Below, one piece after another: positions 23,460-31,804 of a stretch of 64,000 nucleotides of DNA. Where the stretch lies: positions 186,001-250,000 of the forward strand of contig NZ_FOGY01000007.1 in the NCBI RefSeq assembly GCF_900111345.1, in the 5' to 3' direction. The stretch comes from Psychrobacillus sp. OK032. Its GTDB lineage: Bacteria > Bacillota > Bacilli > Bacillales_A > Planococcaceae. The notes under the pieces were generated by a model. The model ran no database searches. It was not told the DNA's origin and saw only the letters and a program-made list of their open reading frames with translations. Both the position numbers and the translations under genes were made by a program. Position 1 is the stretch's first letter, and each line of letters starts with the position of its first letter.

Positions 23460-23891
23460 TTAATTACCAAATACCTCTATTAATACTTCTTCAATGTCTT
23501 GATCGATTTTGTTTTCAATTTTTTCATTGTCCACATAATCTTCAAGGTTTACTTTTTTCAGCTCGGCAACTGATTGATCTAACTGGCTTTTAGTGTCCTG
23601 TTGATATCCTTCAATTCCAGCCTTGGATTCTTTTATCTGATTATCAATAATACCTGCAATTGAAGACTGAAAACTCTCTAATGTTTCCAATAGAAAGGTA
23701 TTTACCTCTTCGAAGGTGTTCTCAATATCAGATGACACAAACTCTCTTTTACTTCCACTCTCCTTTTCAAATGACTGACCATACCATTTAGAAAGGGTGT
23801 TTTGTGGGAGACCACTTGCATAAATGGTGCTGGCGCTTAGTAACACTGCGAATAGTACAATAGTTCCAATAATCTTCTTCATTTCTAGCAC
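23460..23891 (-). CDS. Exported coiled-coil protein, first of three
   Basis: 143 residues. Signal peptide near IIGTIVLFAVLLSASTIYAS, then LSKWYGQSFEK and a helical acidic rod ending in IDQDIEEVLIEVF. In the start, an AAAGGGGTG site lies upstream of codon 1-4 (MLEM); the ATG at codon 4 is an alternative. It is the first of three co-directional exported helical proteins with gaps of 42 and 72 bases. The gene is short relative to its neighbours but has the same plan. Confidence 0.6.
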   Translation of the reverse strand: MLEMKKIIGTIVLFAVLLSASTIYASGLPQNTLSKWYGQSFEKESGSKREFVSSDIENTFEEVNTFLLETLESFQSSIAGIIDNQIKESKAGIEGYQQDTKSQLDQSVAELKKVNLEDYVDNEKIENKIDQDIEEVLIEVFGN

Positions 23892-24012
23892 CCCTTTCTA
23901 GTTGCCCCTAAACATTCTATCCATCGACCTACGAATTTATAACTAACTTTATCTAAAATATTTTAGGGTTTCCTAAATACACTTTTTTATGTGTGAAAAG
24001 ACATAAAAAATA

Positions 24013-24033
24013 GCATACCAATTTATGGTATGC
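24013..24033 (-). terminator. Weak hairpin
   Basis: GCATACC and GGTATGC with a 7-base loop; the minus strand continues TATTTTTTATG. It lies 325 bases downstream of the kinase operon and just upstream of the exported-protein operon promoter region. Confidence 0.4.
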
Positions 24034-24167
24034 ACTTCTTTTCTCCTATAACAAAATGAGTTATTTTTAGAATATTCTGTTTCCGTTTAATTATATGTCT
24101 TTATTCCCAAATCTTCTATTTATCTCAATACCTACTTCAAGTACTGGCGTTTACCTTGACATGAGGT

Positions 24168-24266
24168 ATGATGTTTCATAATTTTTATTGGAAGGACTGT
24201 GGTCGATACGTTACATGGGTTGGTGAAACAAGTCCTCATTTCGCATCTCTAACAATTGAAAAGTGA
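24168..24266 (+). CDS. Possible 32-residue peptide
   Basis: In the 470-base gap between genes, TTGACA (24156) and TAATTT spaced 17 bases resemble a plus-strand promoter, and ATG ATG with GAGG close upstream opens a short frame reading MMFHNFYWKDCGRYVTWVGE and ending SLTIEK. The promoter and start overlap, so if translated it would be leaderless or from another start. It may be a gene remnant. Confidence 0.18.
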   Translation: MMFHNFYWKDCGRYVTWVGETSPHFASLTIEK

Positions 24267-24358
24267 TCAACATTCTAATGACCATGCCAATATATTAATA
24301 TGATTATTGATAATCTGTTCGTCAGATAAAACGAAGCTATCGGTTGTTGAGTGGCTAT

Positions 24359-24982
24359 TCAACAACTTTCGCTATTTAAAACAATATCCGCACTTTGAAT
24401 AGGATTTATTTCTTTAAGATAATAATCTTCCCCTGTCCAATACCTTCGTTCATATTTTTTCAATCGTTCATTTATATTCCCTATATAAGTATCCCTTTGT
24501 AAAACTCTTTCGCTTCGAACATTTTTTGGACAATCCAAGTAAATCAAATAATCAAAGAAGCCTTTCCACTCTCTTCGTTGAAGAAAAATCCCTTCTATCA
24601 ATATGACGTTACATTGCTCTATATTTATATTTTCCATGTAGCATCGATCGTTATCTTTATCGTAAAACTTTAAATGGAGATGATTTAACTTTTCATGTAC
24701 TGCTTCAAAAAGTTTTTCTTTTATCCCTTGCACATCCCATTGCAGCCAAAAGTATTCATACCATTCAGAATGACCCGTGTTATACCTCTTCTCTCGCTCT
24801 TCAATTAAATCATCGATATGGATGACCAGTACCTTTTGGCCCGCAAAAGTGAGCTCTTTTGTAATGGTTTCCGTTATCGTCGTTTTACCCGCTCCACCTA
24901 ATCCGTCAATGCCAATAATGTATGGTCGATTAAGTTCCTTTAAGTGATTCATTCTTTCCATTATCTTGTTTGTAATTTGCAT
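24359..24982 (-). CDS. Uridine kinase-like P-loop kinase
   Basis: 207 residues. Walker A GLGGAGKTT is near residue 28; VLVIHIDDLIEER corresponds to the substrate-binding Asp region of uridine kinase/phosphoribulokinase folds, NVILIEGIFLQR is Walker B-like, and RVLQRD is the lid Arg pair. It probably phosphorylates a small nucleoside or related molecule. It starts five bases after the hydrolase gene, third in an acetyltransferase-hydrolase-kinase operon. The stop codon is inside a GTTGTTGA/TTCAACAAC hairpin that may help termination. Confidence 0.72.
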   Translation of the reverse strand: MQITNKIMERMNHLKELNRPYIIGIDGLGGAGKTTITETITKELTFAGQKVLVIHIDDLIEEREKRYNTGHSEWYEYFWLQWDVQGIKEKLFEAVHEKLNHLHLKFYDKDNDRCYMENINIEQCNVILIEGIFLQRREWKGFFDYLIYLDCPKNVRSERVLQRDTYIGNINERLKKYERRYWTGEDYYLKEINPIQSADIVLNSESC

Positions 24983-24987
24983 AGCTA

Positions 24988-25899
24988 CTATCCATCTCTT
25001 TCTACTACCAACTTTTTAATGCAGTCTATCAAGATTTTCGGATCTTCTAAGTGGATTGAATGCCCTGCTTTGGTTTGTATATGTTCTGTCTTGTTCGTTA
25101 ATGTTGATAAAAGTAATTGTTGCTCTTTCCATTGTTCAGAGGGGGGTTCTGCGCTTACGACAATTACCGGTAAATCCCCACGCAATGGTTTCGCATCTAG
25201 TAATTGGTTTGCTGAAATAGTACTATCTATGTATTCACGGTATATGGATTTATAAGCACCTAATGTAAATCCGATATACTTTAAGTGTTTATCATATTCC
25301 TTCGCTAAAATTTTTCTTCCTACTTTCTGTTTGACTATTCTCGGGAGCCCCATCAAGGAAGTTACATAACCAAATGTGACAAGCCTTTTGAATTTTTTAT
25401 TTTGATTACCGACGAGGTATTGGTTTTCATGTACTGAATCGACTAGTACTAATCCTGCTACTTCATCCGGATACATACTGGCAAATAACCTCATGGAAAG
25501 TCCTCCGAATGAATGTCCTACTAATATATATGGAGGCTGTAAATTTAACTTCACCAATACTTCTTTTATTTCCTCCACACTATCAATTGATGTAAGGGTT
25601 TTTCTTCTCGTTCGGCTCCAGCCGTAATTCCCTCTATCATAAGAAAGGACTCTTACAAACTTTGAAACTTCTGGTTGCACGTAACACCAGTCAATGGATA
25701 CTGAACCTAAGCCTGCTTCTAAAATGACCGTAACTTCTCCCACACCTGACAAAATTGTATGTACTTCAGAATACTTTGTTTGTACGATTTCGCCTGGGGG
25801 AGCTGCTTTATTTAGTTGATTCATCGTTATGTTCCAAGTCGTTAATGGAAATGCAATTACTCCTAAAATATTTCTTAAAACAGTTGTAATTTCCATCAT
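24988..25899 (-). CDS. Alpha/beta hydrolase
   Basis: 303 residues. The nucleophile elbow is GHSFGG, preceded by the oxyanion-region EAGLGS and the strand VRVLSYDRGNYGWS; the catalytic acid is probably in LVLVDSV or IVVSAEPP, and the His is in AGHSIHLEDP. An N-terminal hydrophobic stretch may associate it with the membrane. Close to proline-iminopeptidase or haloperoxidase-type hydrolases, substrate unknown. Middle gene of the three-gene operon. Confidence 0.75.
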   Translation of the reverse strand: MMEITTVLRNILGVIAFPLTTWNITMNQLNKAAPPGEIVQTKYSEVHTILSGVGEVTVILEAGLGSVSIDWCYVQPEVSKFVRVLSYDRGNYGWSRTRRKTLTSIDSVEEIKEVLVKLNLQPPYILVGHSFGGLSMRLFASMYPDEVAGLVLVDSVHENQYLVGNQNKKFKRLVTFGYVTSLMGLPRIVKQKVGRKILAKEYDKHLKYIGFTLGAYKSIYREYIDSTISANQLLDAKPLRGDLPVIVVSAEPPSEQWKEQQLLLSTLTNKTEHIQTKAGHSIHLEDPKILIDCIKKLVVERDG

Positions 25900-25915
25900 A
25901 ATTTCCTTTCCAAAA

Positions 25916-26704
25916 TTAAAGTCTTTCCCAAAGTGCTTTTGTATAAGCTAGTTTTAGTCCCGCCCGCTCCATATTCCGATGGCTAGCACTTCCAAAAGCT
26001 GCCTCGCTCGTTATATGTTTTGCTCCTCTTTTAATAGCTACTTGAATTCGTTTTTGGATTAATGTCGATTGCACACCCATCCCGCGATATTCTGGCAATG
26101 TTGCTGCCGCGGCTAATGTAGCCATCTCATTTTGTACAAATAACACAGCAATTCCAGCTGGCATATCCTTCACATACGCTACATAAAAATCCCATCCGGG
26201 CACGTCAAATAGAACTTCATTATTTTGCTTTATACCATTTCGAATGAAGGAAGGAAGACCAAAACCCTCCACGTAAATAGAAGCAAATAAATCAAAATCA
26301 TCTCTTTTTAAAGAACAGACCTCTATATAAGGTTGATTGATTTGACTTCTTTTCTCCACACCTCTTCCAATAAAGGATGCATGAAAACCAGTCTGATAAA
26401 ATCCTTTGTTAGTTAGCGCTCTGAATAATGAATCTGAACTATTTGTAGGAGTGATTTCAACACGAAAATCAATAGAAAACTTCTCATAAAAGTCAACTAA
26501 AGCATCTAGGTATGGGATATCATTTTCGTTTAAACCCCTAACTGTATTAAATGCTGGCCCTGGAATATTTTTCACAGCAAAAGCATTCGTTTTTCCTTTT
26601 ACTAATTGATGAACCCCCATCGGATTGCCTTCTATTGCTTGTATTGCAGTAAGTCTTGATTGTAAAGTTTGAATTTCTGCTTGCTCTATTACGGATAAAT
26701 CCAT
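25916..26704 (-). CDS. GNAT family N-acetyltransferase
   Basis: 262 residues. The C-terminal half carries the acetyl-CoA site (LPEYRGMGVQSTLIQKRI, the R/Q-x-x-G-x-G/A pattern) and FQ-type strand AVLFVQNEMATLAAAATLP. The N-terminal half is a second, degenerate domain, giving the larger-than-usual length. GGGGGG precedes ATG. It leads an operon with a hydrolase and kinase. Substrate unknown. Confidence 0.75.
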   Translation of the reverse strand: MDLSVIEQAEIQTLQSRLTAIQAIEGNPMGVHQLVKGKTNAFAVKNIPGPAFNTVRGLNENDIPYLDALVDFYEKFSIDFRVEITPTNSSDSLFRALTNKGFYQTGFHASFIGRGVEKRSQINQPYIEVCSLKRDDFDLFASIYVEGFGLPSFIRNGIKQNNEVLFDVPGWDFYVAYVKDMPAGIAVLFVQNEMATLAAAATLPEYRGMGVQSTLIQKRIQVAIKRGAKHITSEAAFGSASHRNMERAGLKLAYTKALWERL

Positions 26705-26832
26705 TCAAATCCCCCCATGTGAATGATGCACTGATGTTATTTTTCCAGTCACAATATTTATACGGTTACAACATCCCTTCTTCTACTCTATGTATACAAA
26801 TTCGCCACTATTTGCTTATTTCCTTCAACGAC

Positions 26833-26867
26833 AAAAAAGGCAACTCGAATGTTCTCGAGTCGCCTTT
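26833..26867 (-). terminator. Terminator
   Basis: AAAGGC-ACTCGA pairs with TCGAGT-GCCTTT, followed on the minus strand by six Ts; ends the nucleoside transporter gene. Confidence 0.8.
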
Positions 26868-26878
26868 ACTTCGTATTA

Positions 26879-28072
26879 TTACCAAACAAATAAACCAACA
26901 ATCATTGCACTTAATAAGGAGACAGCCATACCGCTTACGATAAGCTTCCAGACATTTTTACCAATAATCGCTGACTTCTCTTCTGATAAAACGGAATTAT
27001 ACGTTCCGTAAATCATACCAATTGTACTAAAATTCGCAAATGATGTTAAGAAAGTCGTTGCAACAGCAATAGTATGTGGTGGCAACGTATCTAAGTGATT
27101 CTTTAGATCCATCATCGCTACAAATTCGTTTGTAGCCAATTTAATGCCCATCAATTGCGCTACATACATGGCATCTTGTGGCGGCAAGCCAAGTAAAAAG
27201 GCAAAAGGACTAAAGAGTATTGAAAAGATTTTTTGAATCGTAAGACCATTTACAAAAACACCTAGGATTCCATTAAGGCCAGCTGTAAGTGCTACATAAC
27301 CAATAACCATTGCCAAAATAACAATAACCATATTCATCCCGACTAACATACTGTTGGAAATAGTTGAGAAAAAGTCCTTTTTTTCCGATTTAGGTGGTAC
27401 ATAAATAATGTCCTCTGACTTCTTCACATGCACTGGATTTAAAATACTAACTAAAATAAGTGCATTTAAACAGTTTAACGGAATGGCACTGAATACATAT
27501 TCTGCTGGAACCATGGATAAATAAGCACCAAGTATAGATCCACTAATACTACTCATACTCATTATTCCAAAGGTAAGCAATCGGTTGTCCCTTAAGACAG
27601 ATAACTGATCACGGATGACAGCTAATGCTTCCGTATTGCCCAGGAACATCATTTGAATGGAGAAGAAGCTCTCCAATTTAGGCAGGCGGGATACTTTAGA
27701 AATAAGCCATCCACCTTTATCAATAATCCATGTTAAAATACCAAAATAAGATAAAATATCGAAAAAAGTAACGATAAAAATAATCGGAAGCAAAGCACTG
27801 AAGAAAAAGTCAACCGTTTCATTTGCCATTACAGATGGAAATACAAAGGCGATTCCTTCACTTGCACATGCGATTAACCATGTAAAGAAAGCCGCAATTT
27901 TATTAATCACCCAACTACCTATTGTGGTTCCTAACATAAACCATGTAATGAGCAATTCAAGAATGATAAGCGAAACGATTGGTCTCCATTTTACTGCTTT
28001 CTTAATCGGTGAACATAAAAAAACGACGCCAAGTACTACAAAAACGCCTAAAATATTTAGCAAAAAGTACAT
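26879..28072 (-). CDS. nupG: Concentrative nucleoside transporter (NupC/NupG type)
   Basis: 397 residues, about nine or ten membrane segments. Family blocks: LPIIFIVTFFDILSYFG, FLGNTEALAVIRDQL, SMSSISGSILGAYLSMVPAE, LLGLPPQDAMYVAQLMGIKL and LTSFANFSTIGMIYG. It imports nucleosides with H+ or Na+. The guanine riboswitch in its leader points to purine nucleosides, as for B. subtilis NupG; the symbol rests on that parallel. ATG preceded by AGGAGTTGCTTCT. Confidence 0.85.
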   Translation of the reverse strand: MYFLLNILGVFVVLGVVFLCSPIKKAVKWRPIVSLIILELLITWFMLGTTIGSWVINKIAAFFTWLIACASEGIAFVFPSVMANETVDFFFSALLPIIFIVTFFDILSYFGILTWIIDKGGWLISKVSRLPKLESFFSIQMMFLGNTEALAVIRDQLSVLRDNRLLTFGIMSMSSISGSILGAYLSMVPAEYVFSAIPLNCLNALILVSILNPVHVKKSEDIIYVPPKSEKKDFFSTISNSMLVGMNMVIVILAMVIGYVALTAGLNGILGVFVNGLTIQKIFSILFSPFAFLLGLPPQDAMYVAQLMGIKLATNEFVAMMDLKNHLDTLPPHTIAVATTFLTSFANFSTIGMIYGTYNSVLSEEKSAIIGKNVWKLIVSGMAVSLLSAMIVGLFVW

Positions 28073-28103
28073 AGAAGCAACTCCTAGATGTGATTTAAAC
28101 CAA

Positions 28104-28287
28104 CAAAAATCCCTTACTTTTCATCGTTTCTAAAAAAGAGAAAGAATGAAAAATAAGGGATTCAGAGAGAGGGCAGTGTACAGTACCCCTTTCCTCATAC
28201 TAAATTTAATCACACTTCCTGTAGTCTAGTTTTTTACGGTTACTAGGTAGAAACGATCAGCCCATATATCTGATCCTATACAAGAGT
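28104..28287 (-). ncRNA. Guanine-type purine riboswitch with terminator
   Basis: On the minus strand at about 28287-28217 the aptamer reads TATAGGATCAGATATATGG, GTTTCTACC, CCGTAAA and GACTAC between pairing ends, the conserved junctions of the purine riboswitch. The discriminating base in GACTAC is C, the guanine-sensing form (adenine forms have T). Downstream, AATCCCTTA with TTTTCAT pairs with ATGAAAA and TAAGGGATT (28104-28165) followed by TTTTTG, the expected terminator. It should shut off the nucleoside transporter when guanine or hypoxanthine is plentiful. Confidence 0.9.
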
Positions 28288-28525
28288 TTTATCTAAATTG
28301 GTATGAAGAAATACTACGCTTCACCGCTTTAAGAATCAATACGTTAGCCCTTATTCGGAATAGCAAAATTACCATAAATATTCACAAACGTTTACTAAGG
28401 ATATACGGCATAGTATGAACAGAATCTCGCTTTTCATACGAATTAGAATTTTATTATCGAGGGTGAACATTGTTTTCATCTCTATTTTTCTCTAAAATGA
28501 TAGAGATGAAATGGGAGGTATTGTG

Positions 28526-29008
28526 ATGAATAAAGGTTATTTAGCAAATGGGTTATTTGGTTTAGGGGATAGATTGATCAATGAATTAGTTGCAAAAGAG
28601 GTGCGGGCGACAATTCCAGGAGTGAATTTATATGTACCACAAGAAAATATGTCTATTAATGATAAAGCTGCTTATGCAGACAGCTTAGCAATTGCAGGAG
28701 CGGATATAAAAGCTTTAAAAGAGAGCGACTTTTTAGTGGCTATTATTGATGGTGTTGAAATTGATGCTGGTGTGGCTGCAGAAATCGGTGCGTTTTCTAT
28801 GTTAAATCGTCCTATTTTCGCGCTTTATACAGATACACGCCAACAAGGTCGGGACAATGCGAAAAAAATAGAAGCATTAGTGGCAGATGGAACCGAAAAC
28901 CAATTTATGTACCGAAATTTATTTGTTGTCGGTTTGATTAAGCAAAATGGGATGATTGTGAGCACCGTTGAGCAATTATGTGAAGCATTAAAAGAAAAAT
29001 TAATGTAG
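28526..29008 (+). CDS. Nucleoside 2-deoxyribosyltransferase
   Basis: 160 residues from ATG 28526, which has GGGAGGT before it. The family core is present: AIIDGVEIDAGVAAEIGAF with catalytic Asp/Glu, and an N-terminal GYLANGLFGLGDR. It swaps bases between deoxynucleosides, using the pool that the adjacent divergent nucleoside transporter brings in, so the pair makes a purine salvage locus. Ends 21 bases before a terminator. Confidence 0.85.
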   Translation: MNKGYLANGLFGLGDRLINELVAKEVRATIPGVNLYVPQENMSINDKAAYADSLAIAGADIKALKESDFLVAIIDGVEIDAGVAAEIGAFSMLNRPIFALYTDTRQQGRDNAKKIEALVADGTENQFMYRNLFVVGLIKQNGMIVSTVEQLCEALKEKLM

Positions 29009-29028
29009 TGGATCTAGCAAACTCATTG

Positions 29029-29062
29029 AAAAGCCGAAGATTTCATTAAATCTTCGGCTTTT
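29029..29062 (+). terminator. Terminator
   Basis: AAAAGCCGAAGATTT pairs with AAATCTTCGGCTTTT around a 4-base loop. Bases 29063-29285 beyond it hold the promoter region of the next gene and no convincing structured leader. Confidence 0.85.
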
Positions 29063-29285
29063 GACTAGTTCCTTGAAAAATTAGTTATTGACTAGTCTGA
29101 AAAATTATATTAATATTACAATTTACAGGTAGAAAGGGACATAAATCGAGAATATTAATCATCATGTATTATTCAGACAAACAGGACTCAAGCAGTATTC
29201 GTAACGCGCTCATCCTAACGGAGGGTTTTTTATTTTCCAAAAATTAGCGATATATTTAATATAGTATACTTGGAGGTATTTAGAA

Positions 29286-30314
29286 ATGAATCAGAAAACA
29301 AAACAATATATAATAGATCGAATGTATAAGGGCTCACAAGGGCTTGCAAATGCAGTACTTGTAACTTTAGGTATTGGTCTTCTCATAGAAACGTTCGGTA
29401 CTTTTACTGGATGGGAAGGTTTTACAACAATCGGTAAGGCTGCCCAACTAATGCTAGCACCTGCAATTGGTGCTGGTATTGCTTATCAGCTTGGTGGAAA
29501 TACATTAGTTATTTTCAGTGCCATGGCATCTAGTACGATAGGTGCAAATGCGCTTCACATGAATGCAGAAGGCGCATGGATTCTTACTACAGGACAACCG
29601 ATAAGTGCGGTTTTAGCTACTATCATTGCAGTTTGGGTTGGAAAACGTATTGCCGGCAAGACAAAGTTAGATATGCTCGCTATTCCATTTGCCGCTATAT
29701 TTGTCGGTGGGGTCGCAGGCGTTGGATTAGCAGCAGTAACTACTCCGCTTTTGGAACAGTTAAGTAGTTTTATTGCAAACTCTGTTTCTGGTTCTCCTCT
29801 TATGGGATCTATTGTTATCGCACTTGTTTGGAGTATTTTCCTTATGTCTCCCGCGTCGTCCGTAGCGATTGCAATTGCTTTACAGCTTGATCCAGTCTCG
29901 AGTGCAGCTGCCCTTATCGGGTGTACAGCACAATTTGCTGGATTTACGGCGATGTCTATAAAACAAAATGACTTAGGTGCAAATATTGCACAGTCATTTT
30001 TAACACCAAAAGTACAAGTGCCAAATATCGTAAAAAACCCACTTCTAGTTATAGGGCCATTTTTATCTTCCGTCATTTGTGCGCCAATCGCGATATTAAT
30101 GTTCCACTTTGAAGTACCCTACACACTAGCGGGACTTGGTCTTAATTCTTTTATCGCACCTTTAAATATTCTTGCGAACCAAGGTGTAATTGTTCTATTG
30201 ATGTATATTGTATTAGGTGTAATTTTACCAGCGCTCATATCTCTTACTGTTTATCATTTGCTAAAAGCTAGAGGATTAGCTAAAACAGGTGATTTACGTA
30301 TGGAAATCCAATAA
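29286..30314 (+). CDS. Stand-alone PTS EIIC-type permease (EIIC_2 family)
   Basis: 342 residues, about nine hydrophobic helices rich in Gly and Ala (LANAVLVTLGIGLLIETFGT, LMLAPAIGAGIAYQLGG, CTAQFAGFTAMSIKQNDLG). This matches the PTS_EIIC_2 group, single-protein permeases that occur without partner IIA/IIB genes. None is nearby, so sugar phosphotransfer is doubtful and the substrate is unknown. GGAGG lies nine bases before ATG. Confidence 0.75.
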   Translation: MNQKTKQYIIDRMYKGSQGLANAVLVTLGIGLLIETFGTFTGWEGFTTIGKAAQLMLAPAIGAGIAYQLGGNTLVIFSAMASSTIGANALHMNAEGAWILTTGQPISAVLATIIAVWVGKRIAGKTKLDMLAIPFAAIFVGGVAGVGLAAVTTPLLEQLSSFIANSVSGSPLMGSIVIALVWSIFLMSPASSVAIAIALQLDPVSSAAALIGCTAQFAGFTAMSIKQNDLGANIAQSFLTPKVQVPNIVKNPLLVIGPFLSSVICAPIAILMFHFEVPYTLAGLGLNSFIAPLNILANQGVIVLLMYIVLGVILPALISLTVYHLLKARGLAKTGDLRMEIQ

Positions 30315-30331
30315 TCACGTATGTATACATA

Positions 30332-30370
30332 GAAAAGCCAGAGATTTTGTAACGAATCTCTGGCTTTTTA
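30332..30370 (+). terminator. Terminator
   Basis: AAAAGCCAGAGATT pairs with AATCTCTGGCTTTT, followed by Ts. Confidence 0.85.
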
Positions 30371-30470
30371 TCGCTCACTCTCATTCAATTATATAAACAG
30401 CCCTCTTAGTTTACTTTCAAAGTTCCAGGGTAAATAGATTATAAGTGTAAATGACTAGGAGTGATTAATA

Positions 30471-30620
30471 ATGGACGAAGAGAAACGCGTTGAAGTGCGT
30501 CGGGAAGAAAAAGCAGATTCGGGTTTGGTAGGCGCAACCTTTATTAAATATGCCGCCTATCTAATTATCTTTTTCGGCATACTCTGGTTTTTAATCTCGT
30601 ATGTTTTTCCAAAGTTTTAA
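30471..30620 (+). CDS. 49-residue single-span membrane protein
   Basis: AGGAGTG precedes ATG 30471. The charged N-terminus MDEEKRVEVRREEKADSG is followed by one membrane helix (YAAYLIIFFGILWFLISY) and PKF. A terminator follows at once. Small proteins of this plan are common in Bacillales; no function is known to me. Confidence 0.65.
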   Translation: MDEEKRVEVRREEKADSGLVGATFIKYAAYLIIFFGILWFLISYVFPKF

Positions 30621-30627
30621 CGAATAT

Positions 30628-30672
30628 AAAAATCCCACATTCAACCTTTCGGTTAGAATGTGGGATTTTTTT
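30628..30672. terminator. Bidirectional terminator
   Basis: AAAATCCCACATTC pairs with GAATGTGGGATTTT, with T runs on both sides; it separates the small membrane protein from the minus-strand hydrolase region. Confidence 0.85.
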
Positions 30673-30694
30673 CCATATTTATTCTCGATGCTTT

Positions 30695-30784
30695 TTATGC
30701 GTTAACAGTTTCTACATTTACTTTTTCAAGACCTTCTACAATAATTTGTTCTACTTTATCCGGCATTGCATTATGCATGCACAT
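30695..30784 (-). other. Possible 29-residue frame or gene remnant
   Basis: Downstream of the hydrolase gene a short frame reads MCMHNAMPDKVEQIIVEGLE and ends VETVNA. Its sequence looks protein-like (helical, Glu/Val-rich) but it lacks a ribosome site. It could be the 3' remnant of a lost gene. Confidence 0.2.
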
Positions 30785-30803
30785 GCTTCAACTAGAAAAC
30801 TAT

Positions 30804-31601
30804 TTACAATGCTATTTTACTAGAATACAATTCGCTATTTTTAAGCCATAAAAGTGTTTCCTCAAACAATTCCTCTTCAAAAGAATAGCTAGCAAATGTA
30901 TGATTAGCCTCTTTAATATAATGGATATCTACTGGAACTCCTGGCTTGAAAGATGCCGAATAGTAACCTGCGTTCTCTTTTGGTACATCTTCATCCTCTG
31001 CTGCATGAATGACTAGTAGCTGCCCTTCGTATGAACGAATTGCTTTTAGTGGATGATGATTTTTTAAGTCCTCCAAAAACTGCTGACTTACATAAAAACC
31101 ATGATAATCAAAAGTGCCTAACTCTTTCGCAGTTTGTAAAGCTACATCTCCCACAATCATCGCAATATCTTCATATGGTTTTGCAACCGGCGACCACAAG
31201 ATTAGTTTACGTATTCGCTTATCGACAGCAGCCGTTAAAGAAGCAACTGCACCTCCTAAGCTATGACCAATCAAAATTATGTTACTTGCATCCACTTCTT
31301 TTAATTTTGAAACATAATCAAGTATGGCTTGTACCTCTTTTAACTGTTTAGTCACCGTGACATCCGCATAATCACCGTCACTTTCTCCACAACCACTAAA
31401 ATCAAAACGAACAACTGCATATCCTTTTGCTGAAAAATTTCGTGCAGCTTTTACAAATAAACGATGTTCCCCTACCTTGCTCCCCACAAAACCATGTAAT
31501 AGCACAATAATTGGAACTTTTTTGTATTGAATTTCTTCAGGAAGATGAAGTACTCCTGAAAGATATAACTTGTTACAAAGAATAGAAATTGATTCAGTCA
31601 T
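30804..31601 (-). CDS. Alpha/beta hydrolase (serine aminopeptidase-like)
   Basis: 265 residues with the full fold: VLLHGFVGSKVGEH, VVRFDFSGCGESDG, nucleophile GHSLGG, acid in HAAEDEDVP and catalytic His in EANHTFAS. Cytoplasmic esterase or lipase-like enzyme of the Hydrolase_4 group; substrate unknown. Monocistronic, ending before a bidirectional terminator. Confidence 0.8.
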   Translation of the reverse strand: MTESISILCNKLYLSGVLHLPEEIQYKKVPIIVLLHGFVGSKVGEHRLFVKAARNFSAKGYAVVRFDFSGCGESDGDYADVTVTKQLKEVQAILDYVSKLKEVDASNIILIGHSLGGAVASLTAAVDKRIRKLILWSPVAKPYEDIAMIVGDVALQTAKELGTFDYHGFYVSQQFLEDLKNHHPLKAIRSYEGQLLVIHAAEDEDVPKENAGYYSASFKPGVPVDIHYIKEANHTFASYSFEEELFEETLLWLKNSELYSSKIAL

Positions 31602-31804
31602 ATTATCCTGCTCCCTCCCCTCAAATTACACTATACAAACCTATTTACTAGGTATTATAAATTAGTATTCTCTTTAGGTCAATTTAAAGCATAAGTTATT
31701 TCCCTTTTAGCCTCTAAATGTATAGAGTTTAATGATGTTTCACTATACAATTGAAATTAGTAAACTGAATTTTCCCTCATATAGGGTAAATAAGGAGGAA
31801 TTCT

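Noticed and set aside
29063-29285. Riboswitch or T-box leader before the EIIC-type gene
   Set aside because: I searched for known aptamer junctions and the T-box motif and found none; the only hairpin is weak.
29555-30076. 173-codon open frame antisense to the EIIC permease
   Set aside because: Shadow of a strongly supported gene with a ribosome site and terminator; composition is not protein-like.
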